Assembly (NCBI RefSeq): GCF_027484545.1
Contig: NZ_JAIXST010000114.1
Span: 1 to 37,343 of the forward strand
Source: Runella sp.
GTDB lineage: Bacteria > Bacteroidota > Bacteroidia > Cytophagales > Spirosomataceae
Direction of reading: 5' to 3'
DNA: 37,343 nucleotides
This document shows, in pieces, positions 1-8,409 of this stretch (positions are counted from its first letter, which is position 1; every line of letters begins with the position of its first letter). The position numbers were made by a program, and so were the translations under genes. The notes beneath the pieces were generated by a model. The model was not told the DNA's origin. It was given only the letters and a program-made list of their open reading frames with translations, and did not search any database.

Positions 1-117
1 AGATTACGAAAAGCACACTCAAAATAGTGAAAGTATGCGGGGCCGCCCGTGCGGTTTATTTAGCTATGATTCAGCTAATGTTGAAACGCCTTGATTGATA
101 TTTTAAAACAGTTTCTG
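1..117 (+). mobile_element. 3' end of an IS5-type insertion sequence (transposase tail, partial)
   Basis: Reading from base 2 gives DYEKHTQNSESM, and reading from base 54 gives VYLAMIQLMLKRLD followed by TGA at 96-98. Joined, they resemble the C-terminus of IS5-superfamily DDE transposases (pattern KDYE...SE.M.YLAMI.LMLKRL). The two halves are in different frames because of a 16-nt hairpin insertion at 38-53. The A/T-rich stretch ending AAACAGTTTCTG (about 106-117) may be the terminal inverted repeat. The other end of the element lies outside the window, so neither the second inverted repeat nor a target duplication can be checked. The family assignment rests on recalled C-terminal motifs and is moderately sure; that this is a transposase tail is more likely than not. 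Confidence 0.55.
38..55. repeat. Mini-hairpin CCGC-CCGT-GCGG, copy 1
   Basis: The stem is CCGC (43-46) with GCGG (51-54), loop CCGT, extended by a G-T pair at 42/55. It interrupts the transposase reading frame: removing the 16 nt at 38-53 restores SESM-VYLAMI. A second copy with loop CCAT lies at 5873-5886. The shared core is GGNCCGCCCNTGCGGTT. Confidence 0.5.
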
Positions 118-2861
118 ATTTTATTTTCGGCCAAGCACTCGTCATCAAGCCCGAATTTCCCACGGCCGATGGTGAATTAACCCTTACGTTTGATTTAACC
201 CAAGCGAAAGATAATCGAAAAGCAGGGTTGCTCAATCAGGCAGGCGGTTTGTATATTTGGGCGTGGGGTGGGTCTGACCCCGCCAACAAAACGGCAGAGT
301 TTAGTCCTTCGGGGCAAACGAGTTTTTCGCAGCCTTTTGCCCCTGGACTGTTGACCCGTGTCAGTGATAATAGTTGGACAATAAAACTGACTCCCAACAA
401 ATACCTCAACATAACGGGAGGCAAAACCTTGCGTTGGATGGGGGTATTGGTGAAAAATGCCAGTGGTTCGGCCCAAACCGAAGATTTTTTGTTTGACTTT
501 TATGCTTCCAATCAGTTGTTTGTACGATTTAACACCCCGACCGAAAAAAACTTTTTCACCGAAGCCAACCGTTCCATTTCTGTAAAGGCAAGAGCATCCA
601 TTACGGCTAAATTGACCTTGACACTCGACGGAACTGCCGTCGCAACGGCCACCGACACAACTATTTCGGCAACGATTCCAACGGGAACGGCCCCCAACCA
701 ACGCCGCACGGTGCGCGTTACGGCCAATGCAGGCAATCAGGAGGTTTTTGAGGAGTTTACTTTTACAGTTAGCCCATCGCCTACGGTGGCGGCTTTGCCT
801 TCGGGACTGCGAAACGGCATCAATTATACTTCTGCAACGTCAGTGACTTTAGTGCTTTTTGCTCCCGATAAAAAGTTTGTGTATGTCTTGGGCGATTTCA
901 ATAACTGGGAGAATCAGACCGATTATTTGATGAACCGTACGCCCGACGGACAAACGTATTGGCTGGAAATCAAAAACTTAACCCCACAAAAAGAATACGC
1001 TTTTCAGTATTTAGTAGATGGAACGGTCGCCGTAGGAGACCCCTATGCTGAAAAAATCCTTGACCGAAACAACGATAAATTTATCCCCGCCTCCACTTAT
1101 CCCAATTTGTTGCCTTTTCCTCAAAAAGCACAGGGTAATATCGTGTCAGTATTGCAAACCAACCAAACACCTTATGTTTGGAAGGTAAACAACTTCAAAC
1201 GCCCCGCCAATGAAGATTTGGTGATTTACGAACTCTTGGTGCGCGATTTTGTGGGAAGTAGGTCGTATAAAACCGTAGCCGATTCATTCCCGTATTTAAA
1301 AAAAATGGGCGTCAATGTCCTTGAATTGATGCCCATTATGGAATTTTCGGACAATGACTCTTGGGGGTATAATCCTATTTTCCACGCCGCTCCTGACAAA
1401 GCCTACGGAACACCCAACGACTTGAAAGCTTTGATTGACAAATGCCACGAAAACGGCATTGCAGTCATTTTGGACATGGTATTGAATCAGGCCGATTACG
1501 AGTTTCCTTACGTGAAAATGTATTGGGATGGGACACAGCCTGCGGCCAACAGCCCGATGTTTAATCAGCAGTCGACGCACCCGTTCAGCGTATTTTTTGA
1601 TTTCAACCACGAGGCTTCCGCTACAAAAGACTATGTGCAGCGGGTCAACGAGTTTTGGTTGAAAGAGTACCGTTTTGATGGTTTTCGTTTCGATCTTTCC
1701 AAAGGATTTACCCAAACAAATTCGGGTACGGACGTGGCGCGATGGGGACGTTACGATGCGAGCCGAGTGGCAATTTGGAAACGGATTTATGACCAAATTC
1801 GCAAAAATGACCCTACTGCCTACGTGATTTTGGAGCATTTTGCCGACGATCAGGAAGAAGCCGAACTTACCAATTACGGTATGATGGTGTGGGATAACCA
1901 AAACGGAGCGTTTCGAGAAGCGGTAAAAACGGGCAAAGGTAGTTTTAGCCGACTTTCGTGGAAAAACCACGCCAACTTTCAGAAACCTGCCGCAATTGGC
2001 TACATGGAAAGCCACGACGAAGAGCGGGTAATGTACGATGCCATTATCAACGGAAGTCCAGAAGTGAAGAATATTCCGACAGCCTTGGAACGGGTGAAAG
2101 CTGCCTCCGCACTCTTTATTCTTACGCCCGGACCCAAGCTGATTTGGCAGTTTGGCGAGTTGGGCTACGATGTTTCGATTGATGAAAATGGTCGTACGGG
2201 GGTAAAGCCGATTCGCTGGGAACACCTAAAGGATGCCAATCGATTGAAATTGTACAAAGTTTTTTCAGAACTGATTCGCCTCAAGACGACGCAAGAATTT
2301 ACAAAAGCGACCGACTTTACGCTTGAAACGAGTGAAAACGTGAAGCGATTGACACTCAATCATTCCTCAATGAAAGTGCAGGTCATTGCCAATTTTGGGA
2401 TAAACGACCAAGTGCTTTCGTTGCCTGTGGGTCGTTGGTTCGATTACTTTACGGGACAGGAAGTAAATGTCGCCTCTACTGACCCACAATATGCCTTTCA
2501 GGGTGGGCAATTTCATCTATTGACTTCGGTAAAAAAGGCAGTTTCCGAGTTGAATTTAGTGCCATGGAAAGTACAGACAATTACGGCAGTTGAGCCGCTT
2601 GAACTCGGCTATGACTTGATTATTTCACCTAATCCGTCGCAGGAATGGCTGCATTTGGAATGGGAAAGTACGTATCAGGGGGAAGTTAAAATCGAAATTA
2701 CGGACATTTTGGGGCGGCAGCTTCGGTATTTTCTGCCCAACAAATCCACCAAAATAAGCAAACAGCAATTGCCCATTCATGGTTTGCCAGCAGGGAGTTA
2801 TTTGTTACGCATCTTGGAAGGTGAAAAAAGCCAAGTAAAGCGTTTTGTGCGGGGATTTTGA
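99..2861 (+). CDS. Secreted GH13 alpha-amylase-like enzyme with T9SS sorting domain, 5' end lost
   Basis: Glycoside hydrolase of the alpha-amylase clan, expected to cleave alpha-glucans outside the cell. The frame is open from 99 but has no ATG; the first TTG is at 228, inside the conserved N-terminal domain, so it is not a natural start. Numbering from 228, the order is: N-terminal beta domains; a CBM48/E-set-like domain (about 190-285, YVLGDFNNWEN); a GH13 barrel (about 325-700); and a C-terminal type IX secretion sorting domain (about 795-877, SPNPSQEWLHLEW to KRFVRGF). Catalytic elements are GFRFD (nucleophile D489), VILEH (acid/base E536) and ESHDEE (D597). Region I reads DMVLNQ, with Gln421 where His is usual. 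The residual FIFGQALV just after the IS end looks like the tail of a signal peptide. The gene therefore seems to have lost its promoter and start to the IS insertion and is probably silent unless read from the IS. Confidence 0.82.
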   Translation, partial: YFKTVSDFIFGQALVIKPEFPTADGELTLTFDLTQAKDNRKAGLLNQAGGLYIWAWGGSDPANKTAEFSPSGQTSFSQPFAPGLLTRVSDNSWTIKLTPNKYLNITGGKTLRWMGVLVKNASGSAQTEDFLFDFYASNQLFVRFNTPTEKNFFTEANRSISVKARASITAKLTLTLDGTAVATATDTTISATIPTGTAPNQRRTVRVTANAGNQEVFEEFTFTVSPSPTVAALPSGLRNGINYTSATSVTLVLFAPDKKFVYVLGDFNNWENQTDYLMNRTPDGQTYWLEIKNLTPQKEYAFQYLVDGTVAVGDPYAEKILDRNNDKFIPASTYPNLLPFPQKAQGNIVSVLQTNQTPYVWKVNNFKRPANEDLVIYELLVRDFVGSRSYKTVADSFPYLKKMGVNVLELMPIMEFSDNDSWGYNPIFHAAPDKAYGTPNDLKALIDKCHENGIAVILDMVLNQADYEFPYVKMYWDGTQPAANSPMFNQQSTHPFSVFFDFNHEASATKDYVQRVNEFWLKEYRFDGFRFDLSKGFTQTNSGTDVARWGRYDASRVAIWKRIYDQIRKNDPTAYVILEHFADDQEEAELTNYGMMVWDNQNGAFREAVKTGKGSFSRLSWKNHANFQKPAAIGYMESHDEERVMYDAIINGSPEVKNIPTALERVKAASALFILTPGPKLIWQFGELGYDVSIDENGRTGVKPIRWEHLKDANRLKLYKVFSELIRLKTTQEFTKATDFTLETSENVKRLTLNHSSMKVQVIANFGINDQVLSLPVGRWFDYFTGQEVNVASTDPQYAFQGGQFHLLTSVKKAVSELNLVPWKVQTITAVEPLELGYDLIISPNPSQEWLHLEWESTYQGEVKIEITDILGRQLRYFLPNKSTKISKQQLPIHGLPAGSYLLRILEGEKSQVKRFVRGF

Positions 2862-4856
2862 TTATTTCAACTCCTCCACATACAGTGCATTCCCTTCCGC
2901 TCTTCGTTGGATTGTTTTTCCATTGATGGTTGTAGAAAAAGAAACGGGTTCAAATGCTTCGGCAAAATTGTCCTGAAAAAGAAGAATGCGTTTGCCCGTT
3001 TTTGGATTTTTCCACACCTGTAGCCAAGGCTGATTGTGCTTAAAGGCCCGCGCAAACTCCCCGGTATCGTTTTCCCATTCGGCATTTGTGGATTTTTGAT
3101 TGTTTCTTTGATAGGTAAAATCGTAACTTTCCCTTACCTGACTGCCGTCCAAAATGCCTTGGTACTTGGCAAAAAGTTCGTGGGCCTGTACCATAGCCGC
3201 TACGCCAAGCCCATCTTTTCCCATATAATCTTCACCAACGGTTGGACAGGACGGTTGGTCAGGACCTTGGTATTCATAGACAAAATACCCACCCGTATTC
3301 TGCGAGACGCATGATAAATTTCCGTTGATTTTGGAGTACCGCAATGCTTGGTATGGATTGTAGGACTGCCCGAAAATCCAGTAGTTGGTATAAAAAACGC
3401 GGGGATTACAGAGGTGAACAAATACCGCATCGCGGACCAAATTCATCGGATACATGACGCGATTGTCCATTTGGCGGATGTAGCCTTGAGCACCGTTGCC
3501 AATCTTAAAACGCCGCGTGGCACTGCGTCGAGCGTCCGACGGCTTGTCTTCGTAGGGCCATAGAAAATTGAGAAATTTGATATTTGGAGGGGCCGTTAAT
3601 GACTTTAAATTTAACATGTCCAAGGTCCTCAAATACCAATTGATAGGCGCTTTCCAAACATTGGCGGGTTGGTCAACGGCATCATTGGTGTTGACTGTCA
3701 TACTTGTATAACCAAAACCCGTCATCAACACAGTAGGAGAGGGAAGTTGGACGTTTTGGATCGCCTTGGCGTTTTGATGAATGGCTAAATAATCATCAAT
3801 GTTTTTTTTGTCAGTGCTCCAGCTATCGTTGGCATAGCCATCGAGTTTGAAACTTTTTCCCTGAAAATTAAACGTAATCGGTTCGCCAATCCAAGAGAAA
3901 AACAGTTTGCCGTGTTTTTTATAAATACGCTCCGACAAATCGTACATGGTTTTGCGGAAATTTGGGTCGTTCATATCCCATTGCCAACCTTCATTCGCGG
4001 GGTTGTGAGGTTCAAAATCAACGGCAAATACGTCGGAAGGCATTCGTTTGGCCAGCCAATCAGCTGCTTGGTCCAACTGACGGGTGTCAAATTTTGTAAT
4101 GCCCTGACGGCCTTTCGGGCGAACGTGTTGCATCAGTTCCACCACTTCCCCCGTGTACATAAGGCGAAATTTTTCATCATTAACGTGCCAATTGACTTTT
4201 TTTAAATTTTGTATCGGTTCGTCAACGGGCCGTGATTCTGAGCCATATTTTTTGTTGGGCAAAAGCGTAAAAGCGGGGGTTTGTTTGAAAATACCAAGGT
4301 CCCCTGCGGCTTTGTCACCTGGCCAAAGCGGCTGAGTGTATGTTAATTGAGGTTTGGAGTTATCCAATGAATCCCGTACCCAAAAAATCAGTTCAGCCGC
4401 CGCCGCATATTTGGTTTTCCCCGCTGCTGTATTGACCGTTGAGGTCAGCCAACTTTCGGAATTGATGTTGGAGACATCGGTCATGTATTTTACCACATGC
4501 AGCCAACGATTCGATAAAACGGGTTGCCAGGTAAGCTGGCGGGCATCTACTCGGTTCACACTGCCGTTTAGAACGTAATAAGCCGTGCGTCCTGCTTCGG
4601 GTTTTGCGTCATCGGTTAGATACAATTTATTGTCGGTACGGCGTTCGAGTCGCAACTTGATCTGTTGGTCTTCGTAGCGGTTGGGGTCCGGTTCAAACTC
4701 AAAATAAACAAGAGAAGCTTTGGCTTTGGGAAGGGCTTTTAAGGCAGGAGTGACGGAAACGAGAGGAGTACCCGGGGCGGCTGCTCTATGTTTTATAAAA
4801 AAAAACACGGCTAACACCGTACCGGCTAAAATACCTATTTTTATCATTTTTTTCAC
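2862..4856 (-). CDS. Unknown exported protein with possible TIM-barrel (glycosidase-like) core
   Basis: 664 residues, family not recognised. The N-terminus (MKKMIKIGILAGTVLAVFFF) is a signal anchor or signal peptide, so the protein should face the periplasm or be membrane-tethered. The first 230 residues look beta-rich. The middle part (about 260-460) has barrel-like strands, including VFAVDFEPHNP, KLFFSWIGEP and VLMTGFGYTS; the acidic DFE and GEP motifs could be catalytic, but this is speculation. The C-terminal part (about 570-664) is again beta-like. The start is GTG at 4856, overlapping the MerR stop as GTGA; ATG at 4847 is an alternative. It is the last gene of a three-gene leftward operon, so it is likely co-expressed with and perhaps controlled by that regulator. 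It ends immediately next to the convergent amylase gene. Confidence 0.75.
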   Translation of the reverse strand: MKKMIKIGILAGTVLAVFFFIKHRAAAPGTPLVSVTPALKALPKAKASLVYFEFEPDPNRYEDQQIKLRLERRTDNKLYLTDDAKPEAGRTAYYVLNGSVNRVDARQLTWQPVLSNRWLHVVKYMTDVSNINSESWLTSTVNTAAGKTKYAAAAELIFWVRDSLDNSKPQLTYTQPLWPGDKAAGDLGIFKQTPAFTLLPNKKYGSESRPVDEPIQNLKKVNWHVNDEKFRLMYTGEVVELMQHVRPKGRQGITKFDTRQLDQAADWLAKRMPSDVFAVDFEPHNPANEGWQWDMNDPNFRKTMYDLSERIYKKHGKLFFSWIGEPITFNFQGKSFKLDGYANDSWSTDKKNIDDYLAIHQNAKAIQNVQLPSPTVLMTGFGYTSMTVNTNDAVDQPANVWKAPINWYLRTLDMLNLKSLTAPPNIKFLNFLWPYEDKPSDARRSATRRFKIGNGAQGYIRQMDNRVMYPMNLVRDAVFVHLCNPRVFYTNYWIFGQSYNPYQALRYSKINGNLSCVSQNTGGYFVYEYQGPDQPSCPTVGEDYMGKDGLGVAAMVQAHELFAKYQGILDGSQVRESYDFTYQRNNQKSTNAEWENDTGEFARAFKHNQPWLQVWKNPKTGKRILLFQDNFAEAFEPVSFSTTINGKTIQRRAEGNALYVEELK

Positions 4857-5203
4857 TTTACAATATCCTTCAAGTCTTCCAAGTAACGCTTGACAATTTC
4901 CAACTGTTGTATCACGCGATTGATTTTGTTGCGCTGCCCTTTTCCTGATTCTATTATTTGACGGGCGGCCGAGAGTTTGTGTTTTTTATACTCAACAAGA
5001 TAAACAATCTCGTCCAAAAGCTCTATATCAGCAAGTGTGTAGATTCGGTCGCCGCTTCGTTTTTCGGGTTTGAGCATGGGGAAAACGGTTTCCCAATACC
5101 GCAATTTAGAGGGTTCAAATCCGTAGCGGGCAGCCACTTCATTAATATCAGAGAATAGTTTAGGTTCGGCGTAGGTAGGGGAAGCTATTTCTTTTTTAGC
5201 CAT
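4853..5203 (-). CDS. MerR-family transcriptional regulator
   Basis: 116 residues with a MerR winged helix-turn-helix: LFSDINEVAARYGFEPSKLR, then YWE, then RIYTLADIELLDEI, then a short helical dimerisation tail (RVIQQLEIVKRYLEDLKDIV). There is no C-terminal ligand-binding domain. Small MerR proteins of this form are common in Bacteroidota; what they sense is mostly unknown. ATG 5203 is chosen because it starts 7 nt after the stop of the upstream gene; ATG 5224 and earlier starts would overlap it. Its TGA overlaps the GTG start of the next gene (GTGA), indicating translational coupling. Family assignment is firm; target genes are not known from sequence. Confidence 0.9.
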   Translation of the reverse strand: MAKKEIASPTYAEPKLFSDINEVAARYGFEPSKLRYWETVFPMLKPEKRSGDRIYTLADIELLDEIVYLVEYKKHKLSAARQIIESGKGQRNKINRVIQQLEIVKRYLEDLKDIVK

Positions 5204-5210
5204 AATAGTT

Positions 5211-5858
5211 TCAATTATTGCCATAATACTGCAAATAAGCAGCCAGTCGCTCGAAATTATGTAATTCGGTTTCGTTGGCAAATTTAGTCAAATAGTCTCG
5301 ATAAGTGTCTTCCAGGCGTTGGTAGCTCGGGTTGTTATTGAGCTTTGCCGCAATCAACCCCTTGAAGCAACGGTGAATTTGGTTGTATAGGTATTTGGAA
5401 GGTTTGTGGGAAGCACTGTTGAGAATACGGTCTATATCGGAGAGTTTGGTCACAGAATTCAGAAAACTAAACCCTGAATAAATCATGAATTCTTTGATGG
5501 TCTCGCAGGTATCGGTCAGGTCTTCGTCATTTTGAATTTTATAGCGGAAATACTTCACATCATTGTATTTTCCGGTCGAAATAATCAAGGTATTAACATC
5601 GGCTCTGAATTCCACCAAATTAACATTCAGAAACTGCTGAGCAATTTGTTCAATTTGGTCGTTTCGGCAGCCGATATGTACTTCCACCCATGCATCCTTA
5701 TCTTTTTCGTACTCAGATACCGAAAAAATGATGTTTACAAAGCCGGCAAGTGTACTTTTGCGAAACTGCTTTTTATCCATGTGCAAGCGAAACCCTTCTG
5801 CCTCGAAAAAATCGTACAACGCGTAGTAAAGTTTGGCTTCGGTGGTCTTGATACTCAT
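5211..5858 (-). CDS. Conserved hypothetical protein, MerR-linked
   Basis: 216 residues, family not recognised. It begins MSIKTTEAKLYYALYDFFEAEGF, is soluble with no signal peptide or membrane segment, and appears mixed alpha/beta (a strand-rich first half with KDAWVEVHIGCRND, then helices to the end). The start at 5858 is preferred over an upstream in-frame TTG at 5912, because that extension (HQPHGRSHF) is encoded by the intergenic mini-hairpin repeat. It is the first gene of the leftward operon with the MerR gene 7 nt downstream. It diverges from the TonB receptor gene, with 92 nt between the two starts. Confidence 0.75.
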   Translation of the reverse strand: MSIKTTEAKLYYALYDFFEAEGFRLHMDKKQFRKSTLAGFVNIIFSVSEYEKDKDAWVEVHIGCRNDQIEQIAQQFLNVNLVEFRADVNTLIISTGKYNDVKYFRYKIQNDEDLTDTCETIKEFMIYSGFSFLNSVTKLSDIDRILNSASHKPSKYLYNQIHRCFKGLIAAKLNNNPSYQRLEDTYRDYLTKFANETELHNFERLAAYLQYYGNN

Positions 5859-5872
5859 GACAAAAAAGTGGG

Positions 5873-5886
5873 ACCGCCCATGCGGT
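5873..5886. repeat. Mini-hairpin ACCGC-CCAT-GCGGT, copy 2
   Basis: A perfect 5-bp stem (5873-5877 with 5882-5886) and loop CCAT, matching the hairpin at 42-55 apart from the loop and one closing base. It lies in the 5' leader of the MerR operon, 15 nt upstream of ATG 5858, so it would be transcribed just before the first start codon. Confidence 0.5.
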
Positions 5887-5950
5887 TGATGGATGACAGT
5901 TTCGTTCAGCAATAAGTTTATAATTTACTAACAACAACGCAAATATTCCG

Positions 5951-8332
5951 ATGAAACATAGTTTACTTTATTTTATGAATCACACTCTTCGATTAAGTCT
6001 TGCTTTTTTTATTGCCTTCATTGGATATTGCGCCCCTGGCGTCAGCCAAAATACCATCACCCAAACCATCAGGGGCGTAGTTTCGGACGGCGATAATAAT
6101 CAACGACTTGCGGGGGCAAGTGTAAAATTAGTAGGAACCGAAACCGGCACCATCACTGATTCAATCGGAAACTTTCGGCTTATCAACATTCCTATCGGCA
6201 GATATTCTCTTCAAATAAGCAGCGTTGGGTACGAAACGGTTACGATACCCGAAGTATTGTTGGAGGCGGGAAAAGAAAAAGTATTGAGTGTTGCCTTGAA
6301 AGAATCAGCTCAGCAGCTGTCTGAAACGGTAATTCGCTCTTCCAGACCGCCTTCGTTCAGCAGTATTCAAACCATCACCATTGAACAAACCCTTCGTTTT
6401 GCCGCTACATTTTTTGATCCGGCACGTTTGGCTACTTCTTTTCCGGGAGTGGTGGCAGCCAATGACCAAGCCAATGGATTGGTCATTCGGGGAAATTCAC
6501 CGACGGGTACGCAGTGGCGGTTGGAAGGGGTGGAGATTGTGAACCCTAATCACCTCAGCAATGCAGGGACTTTCAGCGACCGACCTACTCAAACGGGTGG
6601 AGGAACCAATATCCTGAGTGCGCAACTCATGGAGCGGGCCGATTTTATGACGGGAGCCTTCCCGGCCCAATACGGTAATGTATTGGGAGGCGTTATGGAT
6701 GTTCATTTACGAAAAGGCAATGACCAAAAACACGAATTTATGGGCCAAGCGGGGCTTATTGGAGTAGATTTCGCGGCCGAAGGGCCGATTTCGCGTAAAA
6801 ACAAATCCTCTTATCTCATCAATTATCGTTACTCTTTCACAGGGCTTTTGGCTTTGATGGGCATCAAATTTGGAGGAGAAGACATTCGTTTTCAGGATAT
6901 TTCCTTTAATCTCTCTTTTCCTACGCGCAAAGCAGGGCATTTTACGGTTTTTGGAATGGCGGGGGTAAGCAGCAATGTATTTAAGGCGGAGCGCGATACG
7001 TTGCAGTGGAAGTTCCAGAAAGATGGTTTTGACATTGAATTTAAAAATCGCATGGGTGCGCTTGGAGTGACGCATTCCATTAACTTAGGACGCAATACGA
7101 CGTGGAAAACAGTATTGGCAGCTTCCGGATTGGAGACGCGCCGCGAAGGATATGTCTTGTCAAAAACTACGTTTAATCGCTTTTTTGTCCAATTGGATGC
7201 TTTCAAAAAAACACGCTATTCGCTGGCAACGTCGCTTTCGCATAAACTCAGCGCCAATTGGCAATTACAGGAAGGGCTTAATTTGACCTATCAGGAGGAT
7301 TCTGTTCAAATTAACAACCGGGGCATCTCTAAAGGGAAAATGCAGGGCTTAATTGTACAGCCCTATTTTTTGTTGACCGGAAAACTCGCACCGCGATTGA
7401 CGGTGCAGGCCGGACTTCATTATTTGTCTTATACCTACAATAAAACCAATTCTTTAGAGCCGCGTGCTTCGGTAAGATACAACGCCACTGACCGAACTGC
7501 GTTGACGTTGTCGTACGGGTTACACAGTCAATTGCAGTTGCCCCAAACGTATCTATCACTTAAAAATTCGGATACGCGCTCCGATATTTTTCCCAATGTG
7601 TTGTTAGGTTTTACCAAGGCACAGCACGTTGTTTTAGGATTTGAAAAGAGTTTACGTAAACAGGCATCACTCAAAGTGGAAGCTTATTATCAATCATTAT
7701 TTAATGTACCGATTGCAAAAAATGACCCAATCGTAAGTTATCGTGTCATTCCGGCCTTCTCAACCCTTAATTTGATTGAGGGTTTTACCGATGCTGAATT
7801 GGCAAACAAAGGCACAGGAAAAAATTACGGCGTAGAAGTGACGTATCAGCAGTATTTGGGCAAAGATTTTTATGCGCTCATTACGGGTTCATTGTATAAC
7901 TCTACTTACAAAGGACAGGACGGTGTCGAGCGCAGTACCCGCTTCAACGGAAATCATACATTTAGTTTTGCGGGAGGAAAAGAATTTCGCCAACGTCCTA
8001 ATCGTACTTTCGGGGTAAACCTGCGCGTCTTATGGCTCGGTGGTTATCGCGATTCGCCGATTGATTTGGAAGCTTCGCGCAGTTCAGGGCAAACTTCTTA
8101 CAAAGTCAACGAATTGTACACCATTAAAATGAAGGATTACTTCCGCCCCGATGTGCGGATTTTCTGGAAACGACACAAACCCAATTATACCAGGACGTGG
8201 TCAATTGACATTCAGAACGTTTCCAATACCAAAAATGAAGCGTACAGTTACTACGATATTCTCCAACGTCAAATCGTGCAGCAGTTTCAGTTGGGAATGG
8301 TGCCGGTGATAAATTACCGAGTGGAATTTTAA
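5951..8332 (+). CDS. TonB-dependent outer-membrane receptor with carboxypeptidase-like regulatory domain
   Basis: 793 residues. Signal peptide (hydrophobic stretch LSLAFFIAFIGYCAPGVSQ), then a CarboxypepD-reg beta-sandwich (about 38-115: IRGVVSDGDNNQRLAGASVKL, SVGYETVTIPEV), a plug domain (about 125-235: LATSFPGVVAANDQANGLVIRG, MTGAFPAQYGNVLGGVMDV) and a beta-barrel ending in aromatic NYRVEF, as expected for outer-membrane insertion. The barrel is shorter than in SusC-type receptors and no SusD partner is adjacent, so the substrate cannot be told (siderophore, cofactor or oligosaccharide). The start could be 5951 or ATG 5975 (MNHTLRL). It is monocistronic, diverging from the MerR operon and ending at a strong terminator. 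Confidence 0.9.
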   Translation: MKHSLLYFMNHTLRLSLAFFIAFIGYCAPGVSQNTITQTIRGVVSDGDNNQRLAGASVKLVGTETGTITDSIGNFRLINIPIGRYSLQISSVGYETVTIPEVLLEAGKEKVLSVALKESAQQLSETVIRSSRPPSFSSIQTITIEQTLRFAATFFDPARLATSFPGVVAANDQANGLVIRGNSPTGTQWRLEGVEIVNPNHLSNAGTFSDRPTQTGGGTNILSAQLMERADFMTGAFPAQYGNVLGGVMDVHLRKGNDQKHEFMGQAGLIGVDFAAEGPISRKNKSSYLINYRYSFTGLLALMGIKFGGEDIRFQDISFNLSFPTRKAGHFTVFGMAGVSSNVFKAERDTLQWKFQKDGFDIEFKNRMGALGVTHSINLGRNTTWKTVLAASGLETRREGYVLSKTTFNRFFVQLDAFKKTRYSLATSLSHKLSANWQLQEGLNLTYQEDSVQINNRGISKGKMQGLIVQPYFLLTGKLAPRLTVQAGLHYLSYTYNKTNSLEPRASVRYNATDRTALTLSYGLHSQLQLPQTYLSLKNSDTRSDIFPNVLLGFTKAQHVVLGFEKSLRKQASLKVEAYYQSLFNVPIAKNDPIVSYRVIPAFSTLNLIEGFTDAELANKGTGKNYGVEVTYQQYLGKDFYALITGSLYNSTYKGQDGVERSTRFNGNHTFSFAGGKEFRQRPNRTFGVNLRVLWLGGYRDSPIDLEASRSSGQTSYKVNELYTIKMKDYFRPDVRIFWKRHKPNYTRTWSIDIQNVSNTKNEAYSYYDILQRQIVQQFQLGMVPVINYRVEF

Positions 8333-8345
8333 CTTTCAACTTACT

Positions 8346-8387
8346 GCAACAGAAAAGCCGCATCGTTTGATGCGGCTTTTCTGTTGT
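8346..8387. terminator. Bidirectional hairpin terminator between TonB receptor and sucC
   Basis: A perfect 18-bp stem (CAACAGAAAAGCCGCATC, 8347-8364, with its complement at 8369-8386), loop GTTT, closed by a G-T pair. The TTTT and AAAA runs inside the stem give U-rich arms in both directions. It lies between two convergent stop codons and can end both transcripts. Confidence 0.85.
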
Positions 8388-8409
8388 AAGTTTATGATAA
8401 TCAGCTAGC

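Noticed and set aside
1296-2225. 309-codon open frame on the minus strand
   Set aside because: Antisense to the GH13 catalytic domain; the peptide is rich in Arg/His/Ile without family motifs, while the plus-strand frame has all catalytic motifs.
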